DNA from: Vibrio scophthalmi LMG 19158
GTDB lineage: Bacteria; Pseudomonadota; Gammaproteobacteria; Enterobacterales; Vibrionaceae
DNA: 61,798 nt
Reading direction: 5' to 3'
Assembly: GCF_000222585.1 (NCBI RefSeq)
Contig: NZ_AFWE01000058.1
Coordinates: 1-61,798 of the forward strand
Numbering within the stretch: position 1 is the stretch's first letter; each line of letters opens with the position of its first letter. Below are positions 27,963 to 40,035 of this stretch, piece by piece. The notes beneath the pieces are model-generated. The model was not told where the DNA came from. It worked only from the letters and a program-made list of their open reading frames with translations, and searched no databases. The translations under genes were made by a program, and so were the position numbers.

Positions 27963-28417
27963 GGAAAAAACTCCTAAAAAATGGGATATAGCTGTTTTCA
28001 TTTCATCTCCCTTAAGTTTGGCCGCCGAAGGAAGAAGATAATTCTTATAAAATCTCAATTACGGTTAAAAATAATCTTTGATTTTAAAGTTACTGCATAC
28101 ACCGTGTGTATCCATGTCCCCTAGACTAACTTCGCAACAAAAAACATCAATCAGAACTTAATTTCTTTATAAAAAAATATGAGCTAACACATACTTTTTC
28201 AAAAGTAGTGATCTCGATCTCACTCATTATTTGAACTTTACATTCAACCAATAAAAGACATGAAAAACAACAATTTAAAACAAAAACCAACGATAGCAAT
28301 TTGAAGTGTGTCGCACTACCCAAGGCTCTTTTCATTGTGTTATTTTTTGTTTGATCATTGTCACGGTTCTTTATTTGAAGATTATTTATCACAAATAAAG
28401 AATTAATTTTTTTCCAA
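27963..28417. other. Leader and upstream region of the porin gene
   Basis: It contains two Shine-Dalgarno sites on the minus strand (for starts 28001 and 27962). A short inverted repeat ATACAC-CGT-GTGTAT lies at 28097-28111, and long AT-rich stretches fill much of the rest. An 81-codon frame here (28147-28392, GTG start) has no coding character. The porin promoter presumably lies in this region. Confidence 0.5.
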
Positions 28418-28454
28418 AAAAAAAACGCTCTACCACTAGTGGTAGAGCGTTTTT
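28418..28454 (-). terminator. ligA terminator, long perfect palindrome
   Basis: A 32-bp perfect palindrome (28422-28453) has core TACCACTAGTGGTA and flanking A/T runs. It works on both strands and isolates ligA from the porin gene. Confidence 0.9.
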
Positions 28455-28466
28455 AGACAAATTTAG

Positions 28467-30479
<2,013 letters not shown>

Positions 30480-30613
30480 TTACTCAATGTTCGAAAGGCA
30501 ATAAAACGAATGGACGGAGTATGACCGCCCGATTTGAGATTCTCAAGTAATACCCAATAGCGATCATCATTTGGCGCGACAACTCAGAATGAAGATACCG
30601 GTAATAAAGAGAT

Positions 30614-30646
30614 TAAAAACAAAAAGGCTCCTATCGAGGAGCCTTA
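30614..30646 (-). terminator. zipA terminator
   Basis: AAGGCTCCT pairs with AGGAGCCTT around ATCG and is followed on the minus strand by a T-rich run. Confidence 0.82.
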
Positions 30647-30662
30647 ACATTCAATTCCATAC

Positions 30663-31727
30663 TTAGCCTTGCTGCGCGGCCTTAAATTTTTTAATTTGTG
30701 ATCGGTAAGCATCTAAACGATTGGGCGTCATTAGATTACGCGCATCATCCAGCACATTCGCGCCAAGGTCATCAGCAATTTGCTGTGCGGTTCTGAGCAT
30801 CAACTTAAAGTTCTGATCAGCATCGCCAAAACACGGCAAGGTCATAAAGAAAGAGATACCTTTGGTGGTAAAGAGCGCGGGATCATCATGTTTTAACGTT
30901 CCCGGTTGCATCATATTCGCGACACTAAATAGCACTTTACCCGTACCCGACAAATCCGCATGGCGATGGAAAATATCCATTTCACCATACAGTAAGCCAT
31001 TTTGCTGCATGCTATCAAATAGCTTAGTGCCTACAAATGCTTGCTCACCAGTACAGTGGACATTGAGGACAATGACATCCATTTCCGGCTCAGCATCAGG
31101 CTCACTAGGGCTTTCATCTTTGTCGCTTGTTTCTAACTGAACATCTTCAGGCTGTTTCGTCTCAGCCACATCTAATACTTTCTCTTCAAACGGAGCTGTT
31201 TTGACCTGTTCGCTATCGAGACGAGAAAAGGCAGAAGTTGGCTGAACACTCTCTTGCACCTGTTGCGATTTATCAAGCAAAGGTTCAACCACCACCGTTT
31301 CAGCAACCGCAGACATAGAAGGCAAATCATCAGCAATAGAATAGGCAGGGGCTTGGTGTTCAGCACTGCTGACATCGATGCGGTCTAACTCGGTCTTCGC
31401 GTTGACACGCTGATCATCCGGCTCAAGGTAATCATTAACTAACGGATCAACCAAAGGATCGCTAGCCAGCGGATCAATCTCGAGAGGTTCCATCGATAGA
31501 TCAGGTTCCTTGCGCTCTTTACGAATAATGTCAAAGTCGTCTTCTGGAGCAAAGCCTCGTTCTGCACTGCGATCAGCGATGTCTTCGCTTCCCACTTCGA
31601 GCTTCCCTAATGGCTTGTCACCAAATTTAGACTTACCTTCTTTTTTACTCGTCCACAGACCGTGAAACAGCAACGCGGCAATGGCTAGCGCGCCCACCAC
31701 GATAAGTACGAATCGCAATTCCTGCAT
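30663..31727 (-). CDS. zipA: ZipA, FtsZ-anchoring division protein
   Basis: 354 residues. An N-terminal membrane helix (about 4-26, [21 protein letters not shown]) is followed by a basic patch and a long acidic, Pro-containing linker. The C-terminal FtsZ-binding domain covers about residues 215-350 ([39 protein letters not shown]). It anchors FtsZ to the inner membrane at the septum. It lies upstream of ligA and divergent from cysZ, as in other gammaproteobacteria. Confidence 0.95.
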   Translation of the reverse strand: MQELRFVLIVVGALAIAALLFHGLWTSKKEGKSKFGDKPLGKLEVGSEDIADRSAERGFAPEDDFDIIRKERKEPDLSMEPLEIDPLASDPLVDPLVNDYLEPDDQRVNAKTELDRIDVSSAEHQAPAYSIADDLPSMSAVAETVVVEPLLDKSQQVQESVQPTSAFSRLDSEQVKTAPFEEKVLDVAETKQPEDVQLETSDKDESPSEPDAEPEMDVIVLNVHCTGEQAFVGTKLFDSMQQNGLLYGEMDIFHRHADLSGTGKVLFSVANMMQPGTLKHDDPALFTTKGISFFMTLPCFGDADQNFKLMLRTAQQIADDLGANVLDDARNLMTPNRLDAYRSQIKKFKAAQQG

Positions 31728-31956
31728 TTTTTGCTCTCATTTGCTTAGCCAAAGCGTTATTGTTACCCAAGCTAAGTTTATTAAAACGGTTAACGACCAA
31801 CTCTACCAAAACTCACTAGGGTTTTAGAACAAATTAATGTGAGAAGTTCCCTCAATGTTGTGATTTTGGACACGCTTCTTTCTTGTTATTATAGAAAGTG
31901 CTCATTTTCCACCCAAAACTGTCACTATACAAAAAATAACAATGCAAAAAGTAACT

Positions 31957-32694
31957 ATGAATAACAACACCACACCTCGCTCCGGTTTCGGCTACTTCTT
32001 TTACGGCTTCGAGATTGCCCTAAGTGCAGAAATACGTCGCTTTGTCATCTTGCCGCTATTGGCCAATATTGTTTTGGTTGGTGGTGCTCTGTTTTATCTT
32101 TTTTCTCATCTTGATGCATGGATATCATCTTGGATGGGACAATTGCCCGAGTTCCTTTCATGGCTAAGCTATCTGCTTTGGCCTCTATTGGTTCTCACTA
32201 TCTTAGCGACGTTTTCCTATTTTTTTAGCACGCTGGCTAATTTTATTGCCGCACCATTTAACGGTTTACTGGCAGAAAAAGTAGAGGAGCACCTTACTGG
32301 GCAAAAAATCAATGACGACGGTTTCCTGAGCGTGATAAAAGACACGCCAAGAGTCCTAGCGCGCGAATGGCGTAAATTGGTTTACGTATTACCAAAGGCG
32401 ATTGGACTCTTTTTGCTGCTGCTTATCCCAGCACTAGGCCAAACCGTCGGACCAATTCTTTGGTTTGTTTTCACCGCGTGGATTCTGGCGATTCAATATT
32501 GTGACTATCCATTTGATAACCACAAAATCTGTTTCAACGATATGCGTTACAATTTGAAACAAAAACAAGGAAAGGCGTACGGTTTCGGCGTACTGGTGAG
32601 TATTTTCACCACCATTCCAATCCTCAATTTAATTGTAATGCCGATCGCCGTCTGTGGCGCAACGGCGATGTGGGTGGCAGAGTTTAAAAAGTAG
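31957..32694 (+). CDS. cysZ: CysZ, sulfate permease
   Basis: 245 residues from ATG 31957. An ATG at 31942 adds five residues, and the family N-terminus (short tail before PRSGF) favours the later start. Four long hydrophobic regions are visible, with the motifs RRFVILPLLANI and NFIAAPFNGLLAEKVE, as in CysZ. It imports sulfate for cysteine synthesis, in keeping with cysK downstream. It is transcribed divergently from zipA. Confidence 0.93.
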   Translation: MNNNTTPRSGFGYFFYGFEIALSAEIRRFVILPLLANIVLVGGALFYLFSHLDAWISSWMGQLPEFLSWLSYLLWPLLVLTILATFSYFFSTLANFIAAPFNGLLAEKVEEHLTGQKINDDGFLSVIKDTPRVLAREWRKLVYVLPKAIGLFLLLLIPALGQTVGPILWFVFTAWILAIQYCDYPFDNHKICFNDMRYNLKQKQGKAYGFGVLVSIFTTIPILNLIVMPIAVCGATAMWVAEFKK

Positions 32695-32887
32695 TCGTCA
32701 GGGAGCTCACTGCTCCCTGCTATTTTCTTTGCGAGTACCTTCAAGTTAATAAGATATAACTTTTTAATCCTTCTCTAGAATTTTTTACTGTCCTAATCTC
32801 TATCACACAAAATAAACAAATAGGGTTGCGCGGTATCCTGACTTTTTCGGTATCCGAGCAAGACGCTAACTAATGAAGGACCATACC

Positions 32888-33856
32888 ATGAGCAAGATTT
32901 ATGAAGACAACTCACTAACTGTTGGTAACACTCCACTTGTACGTTTAAACAAAGTTAGCAAAGGTAATGTACTTGCTAAAATTGAAGCGCGTAACCCAAG
33001 CTTCAGCGTAAAGTGCCGTATCGGCGCCAACATGATTTGGGATGCAGAAAAGAAAGGCACACTTAAACCAGGAGTTGAACTGGTTGAGCCGACTAGTGGT
33101 AACACAGGTATCGCACTCGCTTTCGTTGCCGCCGCTCGTGGTTACAAGCTGACGCTCACCATGCCAGAATCAATGAGCCTTGAGCGTCGTAAACTGCTGA
33201 AAGCACTAGGGGCAAACCTAGAGCTGACTGAAGCGGCGAAAGGCATGAAAGGTGCGATTGCTAAAGCAGAAGAAATTGTTGCAAGCAACCCTGAAAAATA
33301 CCTACTGCTACAGCAATTCAACAACCCAGCAAACCCAGAGATCCATGAAAAAACCACAGGACCTGAGATTTGGGATGCAACCGACGGTGAAGTCGATGTC
33401 ATCGTAGCCGGTGTTGGTACTGGCGGTACGATTACGGGTACTAGCCGTTATATCAAGGGCGAGAAAGGCAAAGCAATCACCTCAGTGGCTGTCGAGCCAG
33501 CAGAATCGCCTGTGATTGCCCAAGTGCTTGCCGGTGACGATATTCAACCAGCACCACACAAAATCCAAGGTATCGGTGCAGGATTTATTCCAGGCAACCT
33601 TGATTTAGAGCTGCTAGACCGTGTTGAAGCCGTTACTTCAAATGAAGCGATAGAGATGGCTCAACGTCTAATGGAAGAAGAAGGCATCCTTGCTGGTATC
33701 TCTTCTGGTGCAGCGGTAGTTGCCGCCAACAGAATTGCGGAACTACCTGAATTTTCAGGAAAAACTATCGTCGTAATATTACCAAGTTCTGGTGAGCGTT
33801 ACCTAAGTACCGCGCTATTTGCCGGCCTCTTTACTGAAAAAGAGAACCAACAGTAA
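32888..33856 (+). CDS. cysK: Cysteine synthase A (O-acetylserine sulfhydrylase)
   Basis: 322 residues from ATG 32888, with AAGGA 8 bp upstream. The in-frame ATG at 32873 lies before this site and is unlikely. It is a PLP enzyme making L-cysteine from O-acetylserine and sulfide. PLP lysine K42 lies in [22 protein letters not shown] binds the substrate carboxylate, and [10 protein letters not shown] binds the cofactor phosphate. A terminator separates it from ptsH. Two direct CGGTATCC repeats occur just upstream. Confidence 0.97.
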   Translation: MSKIYEDNSLTVGNTPLVRLNKVSKGNVLAKIEARNPSFSVKCRIGANMIWDAEKKGTLKPGVELVEPTSGNTGIALAFVAAARGYKLTLTMPESMSLERRKLLKALGANLELTEAAKGMKGAIAKAEEIVASNPEKYLLLQQFNNPANPEIHEKTTGPEIWDATDGEVDVIVAGVGTGGTITGTSRYIKGEKGKAITSVAVEPAESPVIAQVLAGDDIQPAPHKIQGIGAGFIPGNLDLELLDRVEAVTSNEAIEMAQRLMEEEGILAGISSGAAVVAANRIAELPEFSGKTIVVILPSSGERYLSTALFAGLFTEKENQQ

Positions 33857-33882
33857 TACGTATCCAAATCAAATTTTCGTTT

Positions 33883-33909
33883 AAAAAAGCCCCATACAGG
33901 GGCTTTTTT
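33883..33909 (+). terminator. cysK terminator
   Basis: AAAAAAGCCCC pairs with GGGGCTTTTTT around ATACA. Confidence 0.9.
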
Positions 33910-34156
33910 GTTGATCCTCGCCACACCTTTGGTAATATCAGTCATGTTTTATTTTTGGCTTCAAAATAATATTGCCAAAACAGTATTTAAGCGGTAATGA
34001 TCGGTATCCAATGTTTCAATCGTTACTGCAATATTTGTAACCTGTATCAGTTTCAACACAAAATGATGGCTCATTTCATAGAAGCTGCTTTCATAAAGAG
34101 TTAAGCTAGTTCGGGTTAATAAACTATCTATAATATAATTAATTGGGGTATACAAA

Positions 34157-34414
34157 ATGTACGAGAAGCAAGTTGAAATCACTGCAGAAAATGGTCTTCA
34201 CACTCGTCCTGCTGCACAATTCGTAAAAGAAGCTAAAGCTTTTGATGCGGACATCACTGTGACTTCAAACGGTAAAAGCGCTAGCGCAAAAAGCCTTTTC
34301 AAACTACAAACTCTTGGCCTAGTAAAAGGCACTGTAGTTAAAATTTCTGCTGAAGGCCCACAAGCACAACAAGCTGTTGACCATCTAGTTGCCCTAATGG
34401 ACCAACTACACTAA
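34157..34414 (+). CDS. ptsH: HPr, phosphocarrier protein of the PTS
   Basis: 85 residues. The phosphorylated His15 lies in [10 protein letters not shown] and Ser46 in [10 protein letters not shown]. HPr takes phosphate from Enzyme I and passes it to sugar-specific EIIA domains in the cytoplasm. GGGGT lies upstream of the ATG. A TATAAT box (34129-34134) is close upstream. It is first in the ptsH-ptsI-crr order. Confidence 0.97.
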   Translation: MYEKQVEITAENGLHTRPAAQFVKEAKAFDADITVTSNGKSASAKSLFKLQTLGLVKGTVVKISAEGPQAQQAVDHLVALMDQLH

Positions 34415-34422
34415 TCCGGTCT

Positions 34423-34473
34423 CCTATTTTCGAAGCCATTTTGTGAAAACAAAATGGCTTTGTTGGAAATAGG
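34423..34473 (+). promoter_or_regulatory. Nested hairpin between ptsH and ptsI
   Basis: The inner stem pairs GCCATTTTG with CAAAATGGC (loop TGAAAA) and is followed by TTTGTT. An outer stem pairs CCTATTTTC with GGAAATAGG. It may act as a partial terminator or as a barrier that stabilises ptsH mRNA and sets the HPr to Enzyme I ratio. Confidence 0.6.
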
Positions 34474-34550
34474 GCAAAAGATAAGCTAAACATAATCGTT
34501 AGCGCATCCATATTTCTCCCGTTTAAAGTTGACCAATTTAAGGTAAGGCT

Positions 34551-36275
34551 ATGATTTCAGGCATCCTAGCATCTCCTGGTATTGCTATTGGTAAAGCACT
34601 ACTACTTCAAGAAGATGAAATTGTACTAAATACAAACTCGATCACAGACGATCAAGTAGAAGCAGAAGTTGCGCGTTTCTTTGACGCTCGCGACAAATCC
34701 TCAGCTCAGCTTGAAACCATCAAGCAAAAAGCACTTGAAACCTTTGGTGAAGAAAAAGAAGCGATCTTTGAAGGTCACATCATGCTTCTTGAAGACGAAG
34801 AGCTAGAAGAAGAAATCCTAGCACTAATCAAAAAAGACAAAATGTCTGCTGATAACGCGATCTACACCGTTATCGAAGAACAAGCATGTGCACTAGAGTC
34901 TCTAGACGACGAATACCTAAAAGAGCGCGCGACTGATATTCGCGATATCGGCTCTCGTTTCGTTAAAAATGCTCTAGGCATCAACATCGTATCGCTAAGC
35001 GATATCGATCAAGAAGTTATCCTAGTTGCTTACGACCTAACGCCATCAGAAACAGCACAAATCAACCTAGACTACGTATTAGGTTTCGCATGTGACATCG
35101 GCGGTCGTACTTCTCACACTTCAATCATGGCTCGTTCTCTTGAGCTTCCAGCGATCGTTGGTACTAACGACATCACGAAGAAAGTTAAGAATGGTGACAT
35201 GCTAATTCTTGACGCGATGAACAACAAAATCGTTGTAAATCCTTCTGACGCTCAAATTGAAGAAGCAAAAGCCGTTAAAGCCGCTTTCATTGCTGAAAAA
35301 GAAGAACTAGCAAAACTTAAAGATCTACACGCTGAAACGACTGACGGTCACCGCGTTGAAGTTTGCGGTAACATCGGTACAGTTAAAGACTGTGACGGTA
35401 TCATCCGTAACGGTGGTGAAGGTGTTGGTCTGTACCGTACTGAATTCCTATTTATGGATCGTACTGCACTTCCTACTGAAGAAGAACAGTACCAAGCTTA
35501 CAAAGAAGTTGCAGAAGCAATGGAAGGTCAAGCGGTTATCATCCGTACTATGGACATCGGCGGCGACAAAGATCTTCCATACATGGATCTACCAAAAGAG
35601 ATGAACCCGTTCCTAGGCTGGCGTGCAGTACGTATCAGCTTGGATCGTCGTGAAATCCTTCGTGACCAACTACGTGGTATCCTACGTGCATCAGCACACG
35701 GCACACTGCGTATCATGTTCCCAATGATCATCTCTGTTGAAGAAATTCGTGAGCTTAAAAAAGCGATCGAAGAGTACAAAGCAGAGCTTCGTGCAGAAGG
35801 CCTAGCGTTTGACGAAAACATCGAAATCGGTGTAATGGTTGAAACACCAGCAGCTGCTGCAATCGCACACCACCTAGCGAAGGAAGTGGCTTTCTTCTCT
35901 ATCGGTACTAACGATTTAACTCAGTACACGCTCGCGGTTGACCGTGGTAACGAGATGATTTCTCATCTTTACAACCCACTATCACCAGCAGTACTAACGG
36001 TTATCAAGCAAGTTATCGACGCGTCTCACGCGGAAGGTAAATGGACTGGTATGTGTGGTGAACTTGCAGGTGATGAGCGCGCAACACTACTTCTACTAGG
36101 TATGGGTCTAGATGAGTTCTCAATGAGCGGCATCTCTATCCCAGCAGTTAAGAAAGTGATCCGTAACTCTAACTTCGCAGAAGTTAAAGCAATGGCAGAA
36201 GAAGCGCTTTCTCTACCAACAGCAGCAGAAATTGAAGCTGTTGTAGAAAAATTCATTGCAGAAAAAAGCAAGTAA
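34551..36275 (+). CDS. ptsI: Enzyme I of the PTS
   Basis: 574 residues, full length. It autophosphorylates from phosphoenolpyruvate and transfers phosphate to HPr. The active-site His189 lies in [12 protein letters not shown]. The PEP-binding TIM-barrel half contains [31 protein letters not shown] and the conserved GMCGELAGD near residue 500. A weak AAGG site precedes the ATG. Codon usage is strongly biased, as expected for a highly expressed gene. Confidence 0.98.
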   Translation: MISGILASPGIAIGKALLLQEDEIVLNTNSITDDQVEAEVARFFDARDKSSAQLETIKQKALETFGEEKEAIFEGHIMLLEDEELEEEILALIKKDKMSADNAIYTVIEEQACALESLDDEYLKERATDIRDIGSRFVKNALGINIVSLSDIDQEVILVAYDLTPSETAQINLDYVLGFACDIGGRTSHTSIMARSLELPAIVGTNDITKKVKNGDMLILDAMNNKIVVNPSDAQIEEAKAVKAAFIAEKEELAKLKDLHAETTDGHRVEVCGNIGTVKDCDGIIRNGGEGVGLYRTEFLFMDRTALPTEEEQYQAYKEVAEAMEGQAVIIRTMDIGGDKDLPYMDLPKEMNPFLGWRAVRISLDRREILRDQLRGILRASAHGTLRIMFPMIISVEEIRELKKAIEEYKAELRAEGLAFDENIEIGVMVETPAAAAIAHHLAKEVAFFSIGTNDLTQYTLAVDRGNEMISHLYNPLSPAVLTVIKQVIDASHAEGKWTGMCGELAGDERATLLLLGMGLDEFSMSGISIPAVKKVIRNSNFAEVKAMAEEALSLPTAAEIEAVVEKFIAEKSK

Positions 36276-36316
36276 TCTGCATAGCCAATCTAAAACTGAG
36301 GGTGAAAGTGGTCATG

Positions 36317-36438
36317 CCGTTAGCTGAAAAACACAGCTTACGGTGATGAATTCATCAAGTGATTACTTTCATTACCCCTTGCTAGGTTACCGAATAGACG
36401 GCTAAAAATGTTCGTCTATTCGATTAGATTGGTATACT
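36317..36438 (+). promoter_or_regulatory. Structured ptsI-crr spacer with possible crr promoter
   Basis: The first stem pairs CCGTTAGCTG (36317-36326) with CAGCTTACGG (36334-36343). The second pairs CGAATAGAC (36391-36399) with GTCTATTCG (36414-36422). A TATACT -10 box lies at 36433-36438, so the second inverted repeat covers the -35 position of a possible crr promoter. It may be an operator or an RNA hairpin. Confidence 0.5.
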
Positions 36439-36480
36439 ATATTTCGAAAGAATAAAACTAAACGTTAGGAGCATGACACA

Positions 36481-36990
36481 ATGGGTCTGTTTGATAAACT
36501 TAAGAAGCTAGTATCTGATGACAGCGCTGACGCTGGTGCAATCGAAATCATCGCACCTCTATCAGGCGAAATCGTAAACATCGAAGATGTGCCAGATGTA
36601 GTATTCGCAGAGAAAATCGTTGGTGACGGTATTGCTATCAAGCCTACTGGCGACAAGATGGTAGCTCCTGTAAACGGCACTATCGGTAAGATCTTCGAAA
36701 CTAACCACGCATTCTCTATCGAATCAGACGACGGCGTTGAGCTATTCGTTCACTTCGGTATCGACACTGTTGAGCTTAAAGGCGAAGGCTTCAAGCGTAT
36801 CGCTGAAGAAGGCCAAACAGTTAAAGCTGGCGACACAGTAATTGAATTCGACCTAGCTCTTCTAGAAGAGAAAGCGAAATCAACGCTAACTCCAGTTGTT
36901 ATCTCTAACATGGACGAAATCAAAGAGCTGAACAAGCTTTCTGGTTCTGTAACTGTTGGTGAAACACCAGTACTACGTGTAACTAAGTAA
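36481..36990 (+). CDS. crr: EIIA-Glc (Crr), PTS phosphocarrier and regulator
   Basis: 169 residues. Active-site His91 lies in [12 protein letters not shown], with His76 (TNHAFS) nearby. EIIA-Glc passes phosphate from HPr to EIIBC-Glc, excludes other sugars and, when phosphorylated, activates adenylate cyclase. In vibrios it also affects chitin use and biofilm. A TTAGGAG site lies upstream of the ATG. It is the last PTS gene, followed by a strong terminator. Confidence 0.98.
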   Translation: MGLFDKLKKLVSDDSADAGAIEIIAPLSGEIVNIEDVPDVVFAEKIVGDGIAIKPTGDKMVAPVNGTIGKIFETNHAFSIESDDGVELFVHFGIDTVELKGEGFKRIAEEGQTVKAGDTVIEFDLALLEEKAKSTLTPVVISNMDEIKELNKLSGSVTVGETPVLRVTK

Positions 36991-37007
36991 TTTCTACTTA
37001 GCTAAAC

Positions 37008-37039
37008 GAAAAAACGCTGCCCTTGAGCAGCGTTTTTTG
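37008..37039. terminator. Terminator of crr
   Basis: AAAAAACGCTGC pairs with GCAGCGTTTTTT around CCTTGA. It can also serve the convergent ubiF transcript. Confidence 0.9.
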
Positions 37040-37076
37040 TATCTGGCATTTAAAACTATATATTGGATAGCCGCGC

Positions 37077-38228
37077 CTATTTTAAACCCAGCGCATACTT
37101 CAGCACTTGCTGCTTAATCGGCCCTGTCTTATCGGCCAACTTTAAGGCAGCATTACGCAATAACTTTAGTGGCGCAATGTCATTACTAAAAGTTTTGTAG
37201 AAAAAATCCATTCCCGACTGCATTAATAAATTATCGCCACGGCGATTTCGCTCATAACTCTTGAGTAAGCCAGCCGAAATAGACTGCCCTTCCAGCACTT
37301 TCAATAATGCCGCGACATCTTTAAAACCAAGGTTAACCCCTTGCCCTGCTAACGGGTTGATTGTATGGGCAGAATCCCCGACTAAAATACAGCGATTGTT
37401 TACGTATTGCTGCGCATGACGACGAGTTAATGGAAATGAACCATGCTGCAGCACTTTAATGTGGCCAAGCTCCGCCGGGAAATACGCCATCACCTCTTCA
37501 CCAAGTTGTTCATTACTCATCGCACCAAGCTGCTTGATACGCTTTGGTGAGTCATACCAAACCAACGACGCTTGCTGGCCGCACAGAGGTAAAAACGATC
37601 GTGGGCCCGATGGATTAAATTGCTGCCAGGTAATATCTTGCTGCTCATCTTCCGTTGCGACATTGATCAGCATACAGTGTTGACGATAATCCCATGCCGT
37701 CACACCAATACTGGCAAAGTCACGCACTTTTGAATTCGCACCATCTGCGCCTACAACCCATTCAGCACATAACGTGCTACCTGAAGTTAAGGTGATTTGT
37801 ACGTCATCCCCAAACTCCAAAGAGGCTAAAGAGTCCGGGCAAATAACCGTGAGGTTCGGATACTGGTCAAATTGATGCCATAAACCGAGTTGAATCACCC
37901 GATTTTCAACAATATAACCCAGTTGTTCTAAACCTAGCTCATCACTGTTAAAGCGAGTTCGACACTCGGGGTGTTCCCACGTTTCGAGACGACGATATGG
38001 GCAAACGCGCATTTGTTCTATACTTTGCCATGCGCCCAAGTGTTGCAGGATATCAACCGAGTGATGGGAAATTGCCGACACACGAATGTCCATCGCCTGC
38101 TCATCAGTATAAACATCAGGCTGATGCCCTTCGATCAGAACCACTTGTCTGCCTTGCTTAGCAAAACCCAATGCGACAGCCGCACCAACCATGCCGCCAC
38201 CAATCACTGCAATATCGAACTTGTTCAT
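37077..38228 (-). CDS. ubiF: UbiF-type FAD-dependent ubiquinone hydroxylase
   Basis: 383 residues. The FAD-binding N-terminus is VIGGGMVGAAVALGF. The mid-protein VGADGANSKVR is the second nucleotide motif, and GDSAHTINPLAGQGVNLGFKD is the third. The family is UbiH/UbiF/VisC/COQ6. The name ubiF (C6 hydroxylation of the benzoquinol ring in ubiquinone synthesis) rests mainly on its position divergent from miaB, as in E. coli. Confidence 0.88.
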   Translation of the reverse strand: MNKFDIAVIGGGMVGAAVALGFAKQGRQVVLIEGHQPDVYTDEQAMDIRVSAISHHSVDILQHLGAWQSIEQMRVCPYRRLETWEHPECRTRFNSDELGLEQLGYIVENRVIQLGLWHQFDQYPNLTVICPDSLASLEFGDDVQITLTSGSTLCAEWVVGADGANSKVRDFASIGVTAWDYRQHCMLINVATEDEQQDITWQQFNPSGPRSFLPLCGQQASLVWYDSPKRIKQLGAMSNEQLGEEVMAYFPAELGHIKVLQHGSFPLTRRHAQQYVNNRCILVGDSAHTINPLAGQGVNLGFKDVAALLKVLEGQSISAGLLKSYERNRRGDNLLMQSGMDFFYKTFSNDIAPLKLLRNAALKLADKTGPIKQQVLKYALGLK

Positions 38229-38496
38229 TTTCTGTGCGTCATCATCTTGATTTGTGAGTGAATTTTTATTGTACGGATTGATTACGAAAATGTAACTAAA
38301 AACCTCAACTCGACCAAGGGTAAAGCCCTTGTAAAATCAAGCATTGACTCATTTGGCGACAACACTAGTCAGGTGCTTTTTAAAGCAGTACAATACGCCG
38401 CTTACCGCCGTGACGGCGGCTATAATTTGAATGAACAGTGGTCAATAAAGACTGCCAGTTCAACGATTTTTAAGATTTAACACGAGCGAAAGTGAG

Positions 38497-39921
38497 ATGA
38501 GTAAGAAACTGCTAATTAAAACTTGGGGTTGCCAGATGAACGAATACGATTCATCAAAAATGGCCGACCTGCTTAACGCTGCAAATGGCTATGAGCTAAC
38601 AGAAGACCCTGATGAAGCAGATGTACTTCTACTTAACACCTGTTCGATCCGTGAAAAAGCGCAGGAAAAAGTGTTCCACCAGCTTGGTCGTTGGAAAACA
38701 CTAAAAGATAAAAAAGCTGGTGTTGTGATTGGTGTCGGTGGCTGTGTTGCCACTCAAGAAGGCGACCACATTCGCCAACGTGCACCCTTTGTTGACGTAA
38801 TTTTTGGTCCACAAACTCTGCACCGCCTGCCACAAATGATCCAGCAGTCGCAAACTAACGAAGCGCCTGTCATGGACATTTCGTTCCCTGAGATTGAAAA
38901 ATTCGACAATCTACCTGAGCCTCGTGCAGAAGGGGCAACGGCATTCGTTTCAATCATGGAAGGCTGTTCTAAATACTGTACTTACTGCGTAGTGCCATAC
39001 ACTCGCGGCGAAGAAGTAAGCCGCCCAATGGATGACGTTCTATACGAAATTGCGCAGCTTGCAGAGCAAGGCGTGCGTGAAGTCAACCTTCTAGGCCAGA
39101 ACGTAAACGCATACCGTGGCCCAATGCATGACGGCGAAATTTGTTCATTTGCTGAATTGCTGCGTCTTGTTGCCTCAATCGATGGTATTGACCGCGTGCG
39201 CTTTACCACCAGCCACCCGCTTGAGTTTACTGATGACATCATTGCAGTCTACGAAGATACACCTGAACTAGTGAGCTTCTTGCACCTACCAGTGCAAAGC
39301 GGTAGTGACCGCGTATTGACGATGATGAAACGTCCGCACACGGCTATCGAATACAAATCGATTATTCGTAAACTACGTAAAGCGCGTCCTGACATCCAAA
39401 TCAGTTCAGACTTTATCGTTGGCTTCCCTGGCGAGTCAGACAAAGACTTCCAAGACACCATGAAGCTAATTAAAGAAGTTGATTTTGATATGAGTTTCAG
39501 CTTTATCTTCTCTCCTCGCCCAGGTACACCGGCTGCAGATTACCCATGTGATCTTGCGGAAGAAGTAAAGAAAGAGCGTCTATACGAACTTCAGCAAACC
39601 ATCAACGCACAAGCGATGCGCTACTCTCGCCTAATGCTAGGTACTGAGCAACGCGTACTGGTTGAAGGCCCATCGAAGAAAAACCTGATGGAGCTTCGTG
39701 CTCGTACTGAAAATAACCGAGTTGTGAACTTCGAAGGTAATGCAGAGCTGATCGGTCAATTCGTTGATGTTAAAATCGTTGACGTAATGACTAACTCACT
39801 ACGTGGTGAGCTAGTTCGCACAGAAAAAGACATGGATCTTCGTAATCTAATTTCGCCAACACAAATGATGGCAAATACACGTCGCGAAGACGAGCTAGGT
39901 GTCGCCACCTTTACGCCATAG
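38497..39921 (+). CDS. miaB: MiaB, tRNA methylthiotransferase
   Basis: 474 residues. This radical-SAM enzyme adds methylthio to i6A37 of tRNAs reading U-starting codons. The auxiliary cluster cysteines are C12, C49 and C83 (WGCQMN, NTCSIR, GGCVAT). The radical-SAM motif CSKYCTYC supplies C157, C161 and C164. A C-terminal TRAM domain follows. The ribosome site is GTGAG-like before the ATG. ybeZ follows after a 114-bp gap with a hairpin. Confidence 0.98.
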   Translation: MSKKLLIKTWGCQMNEYDSSKMADLLNAANGYELTEDPDEADVLLLNTCSIREKAQEKVFHQLGRWKTLKDKKAGVVIGVGGCVATQEGDHIRQRAPFVDVIFGPQTLHRLPQMIQQSQTNEAPVMDISFPEIEKFDNLPEPRAEGATAFVSIMEGCSKYCTYCVVPYTRGEEVSRPMDDVLYEIAQLAEQGVREVNLLGQNVNAYRGPMHDGEICSFAELLRLVASIDGIDRVRFTTSHPLEFTDDIIAVYEDTPELVSFLHLPVQSGSDRVLTMMKRPHTAIEYKSIIRKLRKARPDIQISSDFIVGFPGESDKDFQDTMKLIKEVDFDMSFSFIFSPRPGTPAADYPCDLAEEVKKERLYELQQTINAQAMRYSRLMLGTEQRVLVEGPSKKNLMELRARTENNRVVNFEGNAELIGQFVDVKIVDVMTNSLRGELVRTEKDMDLRNLISPTQMMANTRREDELGVATFTP

Positions 39922-39982
39922 GTTGGTACATACCGCTCGAATTCGATACTGATTGGGTTCGATAAACCGGTATCAAGACCTA

Positions 39983-40008
39983 AGAGAGCTGATCGCTATC
40001 AGCTCTCT
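39983..40008 (+). other. Strong hairpin without U-tract between miaB and ybeZ
   Basis: AGAGAGCTGAT pairs perfectly over 11 bp with ATCAGCTCTCT (loop CGCT). No T-run follows, so it is more likely an RNA-processing or stability structure than a terminator. Confidence 0.6.
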
Positions 40009-40035
40009 ACCTATTGGCCACAATGAGAGGTAACT

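Noticed and set aside
28208-28223. CRP-like site (GTGA...TCAC) upstream of the porin
   Set aside because: The half-sites are 8 bp apart instead of 6, so it does not fit CRP.
28147-28392. 81-codon minus-strand frame between ligA and the porin gene
   Set aside because: GTG start without ribosome site, AT-rich random-looking composition, and it covers the expected porin promoter region.
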